The notes beneath the pieces were generated by a model. It was given only the letters and a program-made list of their open reading frames with translations, searched no databases and was not told the DNA's origin. The translations under genes were made by a program, and so were the position numbers. 64,000 nucleotides of DNA, taken from positions 119,220,005-119,284,004 of the forward strand of contig OZ020588.1 in the NCBI GenBank assembly GCA_963971535.1. The letters are read 5' to 3'. Origin of the DNA: Notolepis coatsorum (Eukaryota; Chordata; Actinopteri; Aulopiformes; Paralepididae). Position 1 is the stretch's first letter, and each line of letters starts with the position of its first letter. Positions 19,860 through 30,388 of this stretch are shown in pieces.

Positions 19860-20130
19860 CTGGCCTTGTGGGCCTACACCAATAATACCTTTTCCACGTA
19901 CTTGTGTACTTGTGTCCATAGAGGGAGAATGGATGGGCAATCCCAGAACAGAGTAGTGGTTGGTGTTTTTATTCCCGCATTGCCTCAAAAAATCTGCTCC
20001 GGCATCGCTGTATTCTTTTGTGATTCTTATTATGTTCTTTTGTAATGGTTTGATTTAAATAATGACGTACTTGGAGATATCTATAGAAATCATGATTTTT
20101 CTATCCATGTCTCAATTTAAAATGGACGCG
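19860..20130 (-). pseudogene. Relic of L1-type ORF2 C-terminus
   Basis: Translated on the minus strand, a short stretch reads FWDCPSILPLWTQVHKYVEK, matching in form the WDCPPVKAFWEDV region near the C-terminus of the intact L1 in this window (38611-38650). Frame breaks occur on both sides. It is too degraded to delimit precisely. Confidence 0.45.
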
Positions 20131-20827
20131 CAAATGTTGGGGATGAAGTTGTGTGCACACCATCTCAACACCATTCCCGACTTCTAAACTGTATGTAGTA
20201 CCAACACATAACTTGATTCCTTGTGATCTACGTGACTTTTTTTTACTACTTTTTTTTTACTTCTACTACTCCTTTTTTGCTTCAGTCCCATGCCTTCACC
20301 CTCCTCTTCTCCCCTCCCTCTTTTCTCCTTGCCTTGTCTTCCAGACATGATGGTGCCTGACAGAGCATAACTCAACCACACATAACCCGGCGGAGCCCAC
20401 GCAGCAGGGAGCTGTTTTATCCCTCTGAAAACAACTAACTGACTGTGTAATCCCCCTCTGATCTCGTAACTGCCACAAAGGCGCGGAACTTGAGGATTCT
20501 GGCCTGCAGTCCAGCGGGTACAGTTGACTGCCAAACCTAGTTTAAATGATGGCTACCAGCCTAAATAGGAAATTGCCAGACTTGAGCAGACTTAAATTTT
20601 TTTTTTCAAAAATAACAAATAATGGTATATCGGATTTAATTTCAGTTTAGTTACAACTTCCTAAAAATGTTACATATTTGCTGTCCCGTGCCCTTTTCAC
20701 TGTTTTTCACTTTCACAAAGTTTGTCCAAGGGAAGCAACAGCTGTGATTGGAGGAACAAGAAAAGAGGGCGGGGTTTGAGATAGGTAAATTATATCAGCA
20801 ATGTCAGATTATAAAGTCAACATGTTA
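20131..20827. other. No recognisable gene
   Basis: I see only pyrimidine-rich and AT-rich sequence and short open frames of low plausibility. Confidence 0.5.
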
Positions 20828-21305
20828 AAGTGCACTTTTTTTTTTTCTTCTTTTTTTCATATATTTTTATTTCATTTTTTGATGAAAGGCACAGGTACAG
20901 GCATACAATGCACATAAAACATAATTTAACTTCTTTGCCAACTACAAGCATTGGCTTGCCCCTTGCCTCATTTAAAATAAAATAAATCCTACCCCCAAAC
21001 CCCTTCACCAACCACCGTTGACAAAAAATTATAATAATAATCCCCCCCAACCCACCCCGCCATAGGCCTGAAAAGAAAAATAATTGAGCAAAGATTTCAA
21101 CAAAGACCAAAAAGAAAAGAAAAAAAAGGGGATTATACAGATATAATTAGTTATGTCATGCTAGTTATATAGTAGAGGTCCTAACTTGATAGAGAATATG
21201 GTTCCAGCTATCTATTGTTTGATAGTTTGCACCATTTAATCTAGCTGTAGTAAGCTCCATTGTTACAACATCAGCTAATAACTGTTTCCATTTCCAGTGA
21301 TTAAG
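20828..21305 (-). mobile_element. 3' end of an L1-type LINE (minus strand)
   Basis: Minus-strand translation near 21170-21300 gives LADVVTMELTTARLNGANYQ and SWNHI, which lines up with LDVIYQEISTARILGLNES near the C-terminus of the intact L1. A non-coding part follows and ends in poly(A) (poly(T) on the plus strand at about 20836-20866). It appears 5'-truncated at 21305, where a hairpin repeat begins. Confidence 0.45.
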
Positions 21306-21405
21306 TAAGGGATAATGTATGGCTACGAGGTCATTGTCGCAAAATAATTGACCGACACAGAGTTTAAAATACCGAGGCGCCGCGCCGAGGTGTTTTAAAC
21401 GTAGT
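21306..21405 (+). repeat. Hairpin repeat, left part (split by BEL element)
   Basis: GTAAGGGATAATGTATGGC to AAACGTAGT matches 48498-48600, where the same repeat is unbroken. The other half resumes at 30389. The arms AGGTCATTGTCGCAAAATAA and its inverse TTATTTTGCGACAATGACC make a large hairpin. The last five bases, GTAGT (21401-21405), are the target duplication of the BEL element. Confidence 0.85.
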
Positions 21406-22739
21406 TGTTACAAAGGATCAGATTAAACCGAATATATATATTTATTGATTGATATATATTGCATAGTATTTGTATATCGTTTGATATCCCTTGTATATTC
21501 CTTGTACATATACACGGAATATCCCTTTAGCCTAGTACAGACCATAATATTTCATTCTCCTATTGGACAGCGGTCCACAGGCGCCAGGGCCATGCCTCCA
21601 GAGTCAGGTTCAAGGCCACCGTCAAGACATGTCTGTACATGCCCGGCCTTGCCCAGGGATACGAGACAGAAATGAGGTTGGCACTAGATTGTTTGCCGTG
21701 CATATAAATATGGCGCAGGTGAATACAGAAGTAGAGTTACCCAATAAGTTGAAGCCTCACCCACGATACAACGTGCGGTGAAGTATGGCCTGTTTGGCCC
21801 CAAATAGAGCATTGAGACCGCATGCAAATTAATAACTGAATTGTCAGAGTTTGGCGCTATACCGTCGAGTGCGACATATTTCTATTAAGTCAGTAATAGT
21901 CTATTTGTGTATAGTGTATCGTGCGGCTAAAGTTCTACAGTGACCAGCATCACCAACGCTTCCTCGTATCAGCTAGAGTGCTTATCCAGGCTGGGCTGCT
22001 TTCATGGCGCTTTCACCCGAGGAGATCTAGACGAGAACCGTGTGGACATGTACACTGGATTAATCTACCCGACGACTACATAGCCCTTTGCGGCTGGATT
22101 ATATTTGTTTTGGTCCTGTGATTTATGGAGCGGAGAATCGCCGACGCCTACACGTGTGGGATTTACCCTGTGAGGAGCCACGTCGAGTCTGCGCCTCAGA
22201 GAGCCTGAGGCCGGCTAGCTTTCTTCACTGTGGAGCTACAGTCTACGGAGAACAGCTGTATTCGTCTGTGGATCAAGAGACTATTGCACCGTCTCCTGTA
22301 CTTGGAGTCTCCTTAGTCATCGTTGATCAGACTCTCTACTACCGACAGATCCTCTACCCCTGCTGGCTTACAACCGGGGGGACCCTTCCAGTATCTCCCG
22401 CTATATATTACTAGTGTACCATAGATATAATTCCCTAAGATTCAGGTTGTATAATTACCTCCTGCGTAACCAGATAATGGACATTCATTATTGATTTGCC
22501 TACGCACATTCCTTTGCCTTATAAGCGCATCCAAAGTAAAATAGAGAAGTATATTATGTACCTTTTGCTGCAATAAATACTTGATTACACCTTTGTGTGG
22601 AACCGATTCATTGTGGGAAGTGTTCATCATATTTATATATCATGTACTGTATGGCCAGTAATTAAAGTACATAAAGCGGTAGTGGTTTAATGATACCATA
22701 CTTATCAATACAGTCAGGGAATTGTACCCCTCAGTTACA
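21406..22739 (+). repeat. 5' LTR of BEL element
   Basis: 1334 bp, beginning TGTTACAAAGGATCAG and ending CAGTTACA. It carries 39 bp near 21630-21668 that the 3' LTR lacks (between GTCAAGACAT and AAATGAGGTTGG). A CAATAAATACTTGATT motif near 22571 may be the polyadenylation signal. Confidence 0.93.
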
Positions 22740-22741
22740 AT

Positions 22742-22758
22742 TGGTCCTTCGAGCCGGA
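22742..22758 (+). other. Primer-binding site, complementary to tRNA-Tyr 3' end
   Basis: TGGTCCTTCGAGCCGGA starts two bases after the LTR. Its complement, TCCGGCTCGAAGGACCA, is the 3' end I know for vertebrate tRNA-Tyr including the added CCA. All 17 bases match. First-strand DNA synthesis is expected to start here. Confidence 0.8.
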
Positions 22759-22807
22759 GGGTAACTAGTGTAATATTAATATAGTGGTATTAATATTGAC
22801 ATGGCCA

Positions 22808-25800
22808 ATGATGAACACTCCACAAAACGGTTCTCCTAAAGTAGATCGCCCGCAGCGTAGACGGCAGACACCTCAGTACTTAGAGGATTACGTTGCCAAT
22901 ATACTACCTAGCTTTCTACAGACGGTAAACGTGGAAAAAGTAGATAGTAAAACTATGTCCGACCCTATCGACCAGGCTAACCCGCCAATAGAGGCCCTAG
23001 TGGGTTCTAACGTAACTGACCAAGCTCACGGTAGGGACCAGGAGGGACCCGACATGACTTTACCCCCCGCCAAGACCGAAGAAGTAGTCCCCGGAGAGCT
23101 CCAGGATAAAGACAGCCCTCCAGGGATGGAACTCTACCCGCTACAAGAAGAGGAGAGCACCCCGGAGATGGATCTCCAGGACTCGCCACAGGAGAACAGA
23201 TCTCCAACGAGTACTGCCAGGAGCGGATCACCTCAACCAGCGTCTTCCCCCAGCGAGGCGGACAAGATGCTGGCACAGGCATTCCTCGCCAGCCTAGCAG
23301 CTTCAACAGAGCGCGATCGACTCCAAGCACAGACGCTTAGTGAGCGCGAACATTCTTCCATGGAAAGAGAACGCCTTCAGGCCCAGCAACGGAGCGACGA
23401 AGATCGTATACGTCTAGAGATTAGACGCCTTCAGACGGAAGAGAATATGGTAAGGGACCGGGCCGAAGCCCAGCGCGCCGCCGCCGAAGCCCAGCGCGCC
23501 GCTGCCGGTGCCCAAAGAGAAGCAGAGCGCGACCTCGCTCTCACCAAGCGCGAAGCCGAGCGCGACCGATTACAAGCGCAGATAATGGAGCAGCTGATCA
23601 CCAGGGCAACACCCCCTCCCTCCGCACGGGGTTCCAGGGCCTCGTCAAGACAAGGGTCAAGGGCACCCTCCCCTACCCGATCAAGCGACCCTGAGCCCGA
23701 CCACCAGAGAGAGCCTATACCCCCCTCCGAACCCCTTCCCCGACCGGTCCAAGTGAGACCCAGCTACAAGGAAGAAACGGTCTACACCGCGGAGAGGCTA
23801 AATAGACGACTACAGGATCTAGAGGACCTGCCAGAGGAAGAAGAAGAGGGAGAGGAGGAGAGTCAAGCCCGACAGCAGCACAGTACTCCACAGGACCAGG
23901 AGGTCCAGTACAGCCCAGGCTCTACCCCCGCGGCTCTGCGCTACAGACCCCCGACTCAATTCACGGGTGAGCTTGACGCACGACCAGCCCCGAGGAACAG
24001 CACCTGGATACGCGGGCCATGGTACCCAGCAGGTACCAGCCCACCAAGAGGCGTAAGAGGAGACTCGCCTAGGAGGCCTCTCTTCCAACGCTCACCGATG
24101 TGCCAGCCATCCATGGCATCATACATTGGCACACCGACGTTTCCGGACTTCACCCACGAGAACAGAGCACAGTACACGGAGCTACGAATGTGCTTAGAGA
24201 CAATGATGTCCGATGTAGCTGATGAACCGTACAAGTATGCTATCCTACTGAAGCACCTCAAGGTGCCCCGAGCGCACAATATAGCGCTGGCCTATGCCAC
24301 CCCTTCTACCCCATACACAGCGGCTCTAGCAGCACTCGACCAAAGATATGGACGCATATGGGACTACGTAATACAAGAGATAAGGCATATTGACCGCCTA
24401 CCCCCAGCCACAGACAATCGCTCACTAGATGACCTGTCTATCAAGGTACAATCCCTGGTAGGGATGCTGGGGGCGCAAAGAGAAAAGGGTATGCACGAAC
24501 TGTACGCGAACTCTAATGTCGAGAGGATTTTAGAGAAGCTTCAGCCCGCCCGACAAGAGCGCTTCAGGCGGCAAAGAGACCACCGTGATCCTAACGGTCC
24601 CGAGCCATCCCTCCTAGACCTAGCCGACTTCCTGGCGAGAGAAGTCAACAGCCTACGGTTGGATACGTTCATGCGGAGCACCCCAAGCTCCAGAGAGGGA
24701 CCTAGGAGAGCAAACGATGGCCGCAGATTGGTGACCGTCATGCACCAATCAGAATCAGTACCGAGCAGCAAGAACCACAGTACCCCCTCGATGAAAGAGA
24801 AGTGGAAGATGGTGTGCCCGTACTGCGAAAAGGAACACTGGTTGTCACAATGTGACACGTTCAAGAAGATGACCGCCGACGAGGTGAGTCAATGGATAAA
24901 GTCCAACCGACGCTGTTACCGATGTGCGCGCAGTCACATGGCAGCCGATTGCCGCTTAAAGAAGAGGTGTAGTCGGTGTGACGGAGCCCACCTAGATGTC
25001 CTACACGACAGTAACAGAAGAAAGCCTGCACCCTCAAGCAGCACAAAGGCAAGTGTTATGTACATTGACCCCGCCAGCAGCGGGGGCGCCCGGGTGCTCT
25101 TAAAGGTGGTCCGCGTAACACTGAGTTACCAAGACAAGGTCATGGACACTTACGCCGTCCTTGACGACGGGTCAGAGAAGACCCTTCTCCTCGCGTCCGC
25201 TGCGGCCCAGCTGGGGCTGCGGGGGAGCGAAAACCAGATGACGATTCGGACAATAAGAAGAGATCTAAAGACGATAAAGGGCGAGAATGTCTCCTTCACT
25301 ATCGCAGCAAGCGGGCAGCCAGAGAGACGGTATAGGATTACTAACGCTTTCACCAGCCAAGAAATAGGCCTGTCGCAGTACACCTACCCCATCGCCAAGC
25401 TGATGGATAAATATGTGCACCTGCGTCAACTACCTATACCGCTCATAGACGGTGCCACCCCGACCCTGCTGATAGGCTCCGACCATGCAGACCTCATCGT
25501 CCCGATAGACCGGGTCCACACAGGGCCCAGAGGCTGTCCTGCAGCAGTCGAGACCCGCCTAGGATGGACATTACAAGGCCCCCTCGCTAAGTCTCTTAAC
25601 CGAACAGCAGCCACTAACTGCCTCCACTCCAGAGTGACAGAAGAAGACACCACCCTCCTACAGCATGTCGAGAGGCTATGGACACTAGAGACAATGCCCT
25701 TTAAGAACGAAAAGAAAGACATTCGTTCCAAGGAAGACATTTACGCTATAGCCCTCCTCGAGCAGGGGACAAAGAGAGTCAAAGTCAACGGAGTGATGAG

Positions 25801-27388
25801 ATACGCAACTCCACTCCTGAGGCGAGAGGGTATGCCTACCTTCCACGCCCCAAAAGAAGCGACGGAGCGGTATCTATTGAACACAGAGCGGCGCCTAGCC
25901 AGAGACCCCGCTCAAGAGACTGTGTACCGCGCTGAGATTAACAAGCTAATCACAGCGGGACACATAAAGAAAATTGACATTAAAGAGGCCGATCAGACGA
26001 CCGAATCATGGTACGTGCCGCACCACAAAGTCCACCACAACGGCAAGGATCGTATTGTGTTCAACTGCAGCTACCAGATCGGATCACAAAATCTGAATAA
26101 AGAGCTCTTGCCCGGCCCAACACTCGGCCCCTCTCTACTAGGCGTGTTACTACGTTTCCGCCAAGACAAGGTGGCCATCAGCGGCGACATCAAAGGGATG
26201 TTCCTGCAGGTGAGACTAGTGGAGGAGGACAAGCCCCTGCTGCGGTTCCTATGGAGAGAGAGGATCGGGGATGAGCAACCAGCCATCTATCAATGGGAAG
26301 TCCTCCCTTTCGGAACCACATGCAGCCCATGCTGTGCTACGTTTGCACTGCAAAAGCACGTCGCAGAGGACCCAGCAGCTGATGAAGAGGTCCGACAAAG
26401 TGTAGGAAATAGTTTCTACGTGGACAACTGTCTGCAAAGCGTCTCGACGCCAGAAGAAGCCGAGGCCCTTCTACTCAAGCTCCGCGCCTCCCTGATCAAA
26501 GGCGGCTTTGATCTCAGGCAGTGGGCCAGCAGCGACCCGCAAGTATTGCGCAGCCTCTCCCCCGAGGACAAGGCAGCAAGCAGCGAGACCTGGATGGCGA
26601 CCATCCCAGGAGAAGCCCAAGAAATGACATTAGGACTAGTCTGGCGCTTCAAAACAGACTCGCTCCATTATAAACACACACCCCTGACCAAGGAGCAGGG
26701 AAGGTCGACTGCACTACCGACCACCAGACGGAGTGTATACAGAACACTCGCCAGACAATATGACCCGTTGGGATGTATTCTACCTTACACCACCAGGGCA
26801 AAGATGATTGTAAGAGCGTTATGGGACAAGGACCAGGGCTGGGACGACCCCATACCCGAACACCTTGCATCCACATGGAGAGAGTGGGAGACGGAACTCA
26901 GCTCACTCCCAGGTGTCAACATACGCCGCAGCTACTTCCCACCCACAGTGAGGCCGGAGACGTGCCAGATGGACCTGCACGTCTTCAGCGACGCCTCCGA
27001 AGTAGCCTACTTGCGTGCCCGAGAGGAGGGAGGAGAAATACATACTGCTTTCATCCTGGCTCACTCAAGAATAGCCCCACGAAAGCAACAATCTATCCCG
27101 CGTCTAGAGCTCTGCGCAGCCCTAGCAGGAGCGCAACTCGCCACGTTAATCCAACGTGAACTCACCATTCCGGTGCAAAGAACAATTTTGTGGTCAGACT
27201 CCACGACAGTACTTACATGGATCCGGTCTGATTCGTGCAGATACAAGGTCTTCGTGGGAGTCAGAGTCACAGAGATTCAAGATTTAACAGAAGTAGCAAG
27301 CTGGAGGTATGTGGACACAAAACACAACCCAGCTGACGTCATCACCCGGGGAATGTCCCTGAATGACCTCACCCGTCACAACCTATAA
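22808..27388 (+). CDS. BEL/Pao gag-pol: gag, protease, RT, RNase H
   Basis: The first ATG of the open frame is at 22808; upstream codons in frame begin with GTG and are unlikely to start translation. The N-terminal ~400 residues are charged, with a long arginine/glutamate/alanine coiled coil (about 23300-23600). A DUF1759-type gag region follows (PTFPDFTHENRAQYTEL). Three zinc knuckles (VCPYCEKEHWLSQC, CYRCARSHMAADC, CSRCDGAHLD) precede an aspartic protease centred on VLDDGSEKTLL (near 25160). RT has IVFNCSY, SGDIKGMFLQ, LPFGTTCSP and the YVDN box (26417-26428), a variant usual in vertebrate BEL elements. The Pao peptidase/RNase H region has VFSDASEVAYL and LWSDSTTVLTWI. The frame stops at a TAA (27386-27388) just after DVITRGMSLNDLTRHNL, though homologous sequence continues in the same frame. 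Confidence 0.9.
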   Translation: MMNTPQNGSPKVDRPQRRRQTPQYLEDYVANILPSFLQTVNVEKVDSKTMSDPIDQANPPIEALVGSNVTDQAHGRDQEGPDMTLPPAKTEEVVPGELQDKDSPPGMELYPLQEEESTPEMDLQDSPQENRSPTSTARSGSPQPASSPSEADKMLAQAFLASLAASTERDRLQAQTLSEREHSSMERERLQAQQRSDEDRIRLEIRRLQTEENMVRDRAEAQRAAAEAQRAAAGAQREAERDLALTKREAERDRLQAQIMEQLITRATPPPSARGSRASSRQGSRAPSPTRSSDPEPDHQREPIPPSEPLPRPVQVRPSYKEETVYTAERLNRRLQDLEDLPEEEEEGEEESQARQQHSTPQDQEVQYSPGSTPAALRYRPPTQFTGELDARPAPRNSTWIRGPWYPAGTSPPRGVRGDSPRRPLFQRSPMCQPSMASYIGTPTFPDFTHENRAQYTELRMCLETMMSDVADEPYKYAILLKHLKVPRAHNIALAYATPSTPYTAALAALDQRYGRIWDYVIQEIRHIDRLPPATDNRSLDDLSIKVQSLVGMLGAQREKGMHELYANSNVERILEKLQPARQERFRRQRDHRDPNGPEPSLLDLADFLAREVNSLRLDTFMRSTPSSREGPRRANDGRRLVTVMHQSESVPSSKNHSTPSMKEKWKMVCPYCEKEHWLSQCDTFKKMTADEVSQWIKSNRRCYRCARSHMAADCRLKKRCSRCDGAHLDVLHDSNRRKPAPSSSTKASVMYIDPASSGGARVLLKVVRVTLSYQDKVMDTYAVLDDGSEKTLLLASAAAQLGLRGSENQMTIRTIRRDLKTIKGENVSFTIAASGQPERRYRITNAFTSQEIGLSQYTYPIAKLMDKYVHLRQLPIPLIDGATPTLLIGSDHADLIVPIDRVHTGPRGCPAAVETRLGWTLQGPLAKSLNRTAATNCLHSRVTEEDTTLLQHVERLWTLETMPFKNEKKDIRSKEDIYAIALLEQGTKRVKVNGVMRYATPLLRREGMPTFHAPKEATERYLLNTERRLARDPAQETVYRAEINKLITAGHIKKIDIKEADQTTESWYVPHHKVHHNGKDRIVFNCSYQIGSQNLNKELLPGPTLGPSLLGVLLRFRQDKVAISGDIKGMFLQVRLVEEDKPLLRFLWRERIGDEQPAIYQWEVLPFGTTCSPCCATFALQKHVAEDPAADEEVRQSVGNSFYVDNCLQSVSTPEEAEALLLKLRASLIKGGFDLRQWASSDPQVLRSLSPEDKAASSETWMATIPGEAQEMTLGLVWRFKTDSLHYKHTPLTKEQGRSTALPTTRRSVYRTLARQYDPLGCILPYTTRAKMIVRALWDKDQGWDDPIPEHLASTWREWETELSSLPGVNIRRSYFPPTVRPETCQMDLHVFSDASEVAYLRAREEGGEIHTAFILAHSRIAPRKQQSIPRLELCAALAGAQLATLIQRELTIPVQRTILWSDSTTVLTWIRSDSCRYKVFVGVRVTEIQDLTEVASWRYVDTKHNPADVITRGMSLNDLTRHNL

Positions 27389-28999
27389 AGTGACGGGCCA
27401 GAGTTCCTTAAGCTCCCGGAAGAAGAGTGGCCTACACCCACCCCACGGGAAGCGAGTAAAGAGGAGGCCGAAAACAAGAAATCTATGTTCTGTGGATTGA
27501 ACACACTCGTCTCCACAGACCCCGACATAGACGATTGCCTCACCCTAGAGAGTGCGCAGCTAAAGACATTCCTGTGGCACCACCCAGAGGTTCAGCTCAC
27601 TACTGACATTACAGCAGCTGACTACGAAGAAGCAGAACTTCTTCTACTACAACGAGCCCAGAGAGACTCGTTCCCCGATGAGCTAGACTGTCTACAGGGA
27701 GCAAAGCCCGTCCCATCAGACAGCAGACTGCTCCACCTAGCCCCCGAGAGCGACGCCCATGGTCTCATCAGAGTGGGTGGTCGTCTGCGGAGAGCTCCAG
27801 ACTTACCGGATGACGTCAAGTACCCGATAGTCTTAAACAGCCGACACAAGGTCACAGAGCTGATCATAAAGAAATACGACGAGGATGTGCATCACGCCGG
27901 GGCAGAGAGAGTCTTCGCGGAGATCAGACGTCGTTATTGGATACTGCAAGGGAGAGAAGCAGTGCGGCGCTTCCAGCGAACCTGTCTAGACTGTCGTAAG
28001 TGGCGAGCGCAGCCCAGTATACCCTGGATGGCTGACCTACCTCCCTGTCGCCTCCGACTCGGCAACAAGCCTTTTCACTCCACCGGTATGGACTGTTTCG
28101 GCCCGCTGTATATAAAGAAAGGAAGAGGAACCGAGAAGCGGTGGGGTATTGTATTCAAATGCATGACCACCCGAGCGATGCATATAGAACTCCTTCCAAC
28201 CATGAGCACAGACTCATTCCTTATGGCCTTCCGAAGATTCACATCGCGGAAAGGCAAACCGTCTATATTATTGTCTGATCACGGGACAAACTTCAAAGGC
28301 GGAGAAAGAGAGCTGAGAGAGAGCTTCCAAGCTATGGGCCCAGAACTTAAGACCCACCTCGCTCCATCCCAGATTGACTTCCAGTTTAATCCCCCGAACG
28401 CACCTCACTTCGGTGGAACTTGGGAACGAGAAGTACGTTCAATAAAGACAGCCCTGTACGCCGTGCTTGGGGCCCAGACCGTGGCGGAAGAAGTCCTAAT
28501 GACAGTCCTCACGGAGATCGAGGGAGTATTGAACTCAAAGCCCCTCGGTTACGTCTCAAGTGATGTAGCAGATGTCGACCCAGTCACCCCCAACACACTC
28601 TTGATGGCGCGGCTGGACCCCGCGCTACCACAGACAATGTACAGGCCTGAAGAAGCGAACGGCCGAAGAATGTGGAGGTACAGTCAAGTATTGGCTGACA
28701 AGTTTTGGAACAGCTTCCTACTCCACTATCTACCGTCTCTACAGACCCGCCAGAAATGGGTGAAAGAGAGAGACAATTTGACAGAAGGAACAGTCGTCAT
28801 GATTATCGACCAGTCACTACCCCGAGCTATGTGGCCGGCTGGCCGCGTAAGCAAAGTGATCACCGGTGCCGACGGAAAGGTCCGAGCAGCCGAAGTGCTT
28901 GTCCAAGGACGGATCTACACCCGACCCGTGGCGAGGCTAATAGAACTGCCAAGGCTCCCCGATACTATCGATGACGACCATGACCCCATGACTTTGTGA
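27389..28999 (+). CDS. BEL/Pao integrase and C-terminal domain (downstream of stop)
   Basis: The same frame continues directly after the TAA with SDGPEFLKLPEEEWP, so this is the second half of one polyprotein; the first ATG is at 27485. An HHCC zinc region (HHAGAERVFAEIRRRY, CLDCRKW) is followed by the integrase catalytic core with DCFGPLYIK, SDHGTNFKG and GTWEREVRSIKTAL, giving the D, D and E residues. The C-terminal part (RMWRYSQVLADKFWNSF, GTVVMIIDQSLPRAMWPAGR) is the DUF5641-type tail of BEL/Pao elements. Without read-through of the stop, this part would not be made as part of gag-pol. Confidence 0.88.
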   Translation, partial: SDGPEFLKLPEEEWPTPTPREASKEEAENKKSMFCGLNTLVSTDPDIDDCLTLESAQLKTFLWHHPEVQLTTDITAADYEEAELLLLQRAQRDSFPDELDCLQGAKPVPSDSRLLHLAPESDAHGLIRVGGRLRRAPDLPDDVKYPIVLNSRHKVTELIIKKYDEDVHHAGAERVFAEIRRRYWILQGREAVRRFQRTCLDCRKWRAQPSIPWMADLPPCRLRLGNKPFHSTGMDCFGPLYIKKGRGTEKRWGIVFKCMTTRAMHIELLPTMSTDSFLMAFRRFTSRKGKPSILLSDHGTNFKGGERELRESFQAMGPELKTHLAPSQIDFQFNPPNAPHFGGTWEREVRSIKTALYAVLGAQTVAEEVLMTVLTEIEGVLNSKPLGYVSSDVADVDPVTPNTLLMARLDPALPQTMYRPEEANGRRMWRYSQVLADKFWNSFLLHYLPSLQTRQKWVKERDNLTEGTVVMIIDQSLPRAMWPAGRVSKVITGADGKVRAAEVLVQGRIYTRPVARLIELPRLPDTIDDDHDPMTL

Positions 29000-29079
29000 A
29001 CTGCCCGACCCCTCACAACAGACATTGAGTAGTGGACAGTGCGGTTAATCTGTCTCTGCTTAGCTAATTAGGTCGGACT

Positions 29080-29093
29080 AATTAGGAGGCGGC
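29080..29093 (+). other. Polypurine tract
   Basis: AATTAGGAGGCGGC lies immediately before the 3' LTR and is the expected primer site for plus-strand synthesis. It is short and interrupted by pyrimidines. Confidence 0.55.
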
Positions 29094-30388
29094 TGTTACA
29101 AAGGATCAGATTAAAGCGAATATATATATTTATTGATTGATATATATTGCATAGTATTTGTATATCGTTTGATATCCCTTGTATATTCCTTGTACATATA
29201 CACGGAATATCCCTTTAGCCTAGTACAGACCATAATATTTCATTCTCCTATTGGACAGCGGTCCACAGGCGCCAGGGCCATGCCTCCAGAGTCAGGTTCA
29301 AGGCCACCGTCAAGACATAAATGAGGTTGGCACTAGATTGTTCGCCGTGCATATAAATATGGCGCAGGTGAATACAGAAGTAGAGTTACCCAATAAGTTG
29401 AAGCCTCACCCACGATACAACGTGCGGTGAAGTATGGCCTGTTTGGCCCCAAATAGAGCATTGAGACCGCGTGCGAATTAATAACTGAATTGTCAGAGTT
29501 TGGCGCTATACCGTCGAGTGCGACATATTTCTATTAAGTCAGTAATAGTCTATTTGTGTATAGTGTATCGTGCGGCTAAAGTTCTACAGTGACCAGCATC
29601 ACCAACGCTTCCTCGTATCAGCTAGAGTGCTTATCCAGGCTGGGCTGCTTTCATGGCGCTTTCACCCGAGGAGACCTAGACGAGAACCGTGTGGACATGT
29701 ACACTGGATTAATCTACCCGACGACTACATAGCCCTTTGCGGCTGGATTATATTTGTTTTGGTCCTGTGATTTATGGAGCGGAGAATCGCCGACGCCTAC
29801 ACGTGTGGGATTTACCCTGTGAGGAGCCACGTCGAGTCTGCGCCTCAGAGAGCCTGAGGCCGGCTAGCTTTCTTCACTGTGGAGCTACAGTCTACGGAGA
29901 ACAGCTGTATTCGTCTGTGGATCAAGAGACTATTGCACCGTCTCCTGTACTTGGAGTCTCCTTAGTCATCGTTGACCAGACTCTCTACTACCGACAGATC
30001 CTCTACCCCTGCTGGCTTACAACCGGGGGGACCCTTCCAGTATCTCCCGCTATATATTACTAGTGTACCATAGATATAATTCCCTAAGATTCAGGTTGTA
30101 TAATTACCTCCTGCGTAACCAGAGAATGGACATTCATTATTGATTTGCCTACGCACATTCCTTTGCCTTATAAGCGCATCCAAAGTAAAATAGAGAAGTA
30201 TATTATGTACCTTTTGCTGCAATAAATACTTGATTACACCTTTGTGTGGAACCGATTCATTGTGGGAAGTGTTCATCATATTTATATATCATGTACTGTA
30301 TGGCCAGTAATTAAAGTACATAAAGCGGTAGTGGTTTAATGATACCATACTTATCAATACAGTCAGGGAATTGTACCCCTCAGTTACA
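29094..30388 (+). repeat. 3' LTR of BEL element
   Basis: 1295 bp, matching the 5' LTR except for about seven substitutions and the 39-bp indel. It ends CAGTTACA and is followed by the GTAGT target duplicate. Confidence 0.93.

Larger units (their letters stand above)
21406..30388 (+). mobile_element. BEL/Pao LTR retrotransposon, near-complete
   Basis: Two LTRs beginning TGTTACAAAGG and ending CAGTTACA enclose a primer-binding site, a gag-pol reading frame, an integrase frame and a purine-rich tract. It is flanked by a perfect 5-bp target duplication, GTAGT (21401-21405 and 30389-30393). The order gag, protease, RT/RNase H, integrase, then a C-terminal DUF5641-like domain is that of BEL/Pao elements. 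The LTRs differ by about seven substitutions and one 39-bp indel by eye, pointing to a recent insertion. One in-frame stop splits the polyprotein. Confidence 0.93.

Noticed and set aside
20184..20534. Minus-strand 116-codon frame with a basic MSGRQGKEKRGR-type segment that recalls a histone tail
   Set aside because: Similarity is limited to a few basic residues from a pyrimidine-rich tract. No histone fold follows.
21921..22414. Open frames within the BEL LTRs (for example 108 codons, present in both LTRs)
   Set aside because: They are duplicated because the LTRs are duplicated, and they lack recognisable domains. Most likely chance frames in untranslated sequence.
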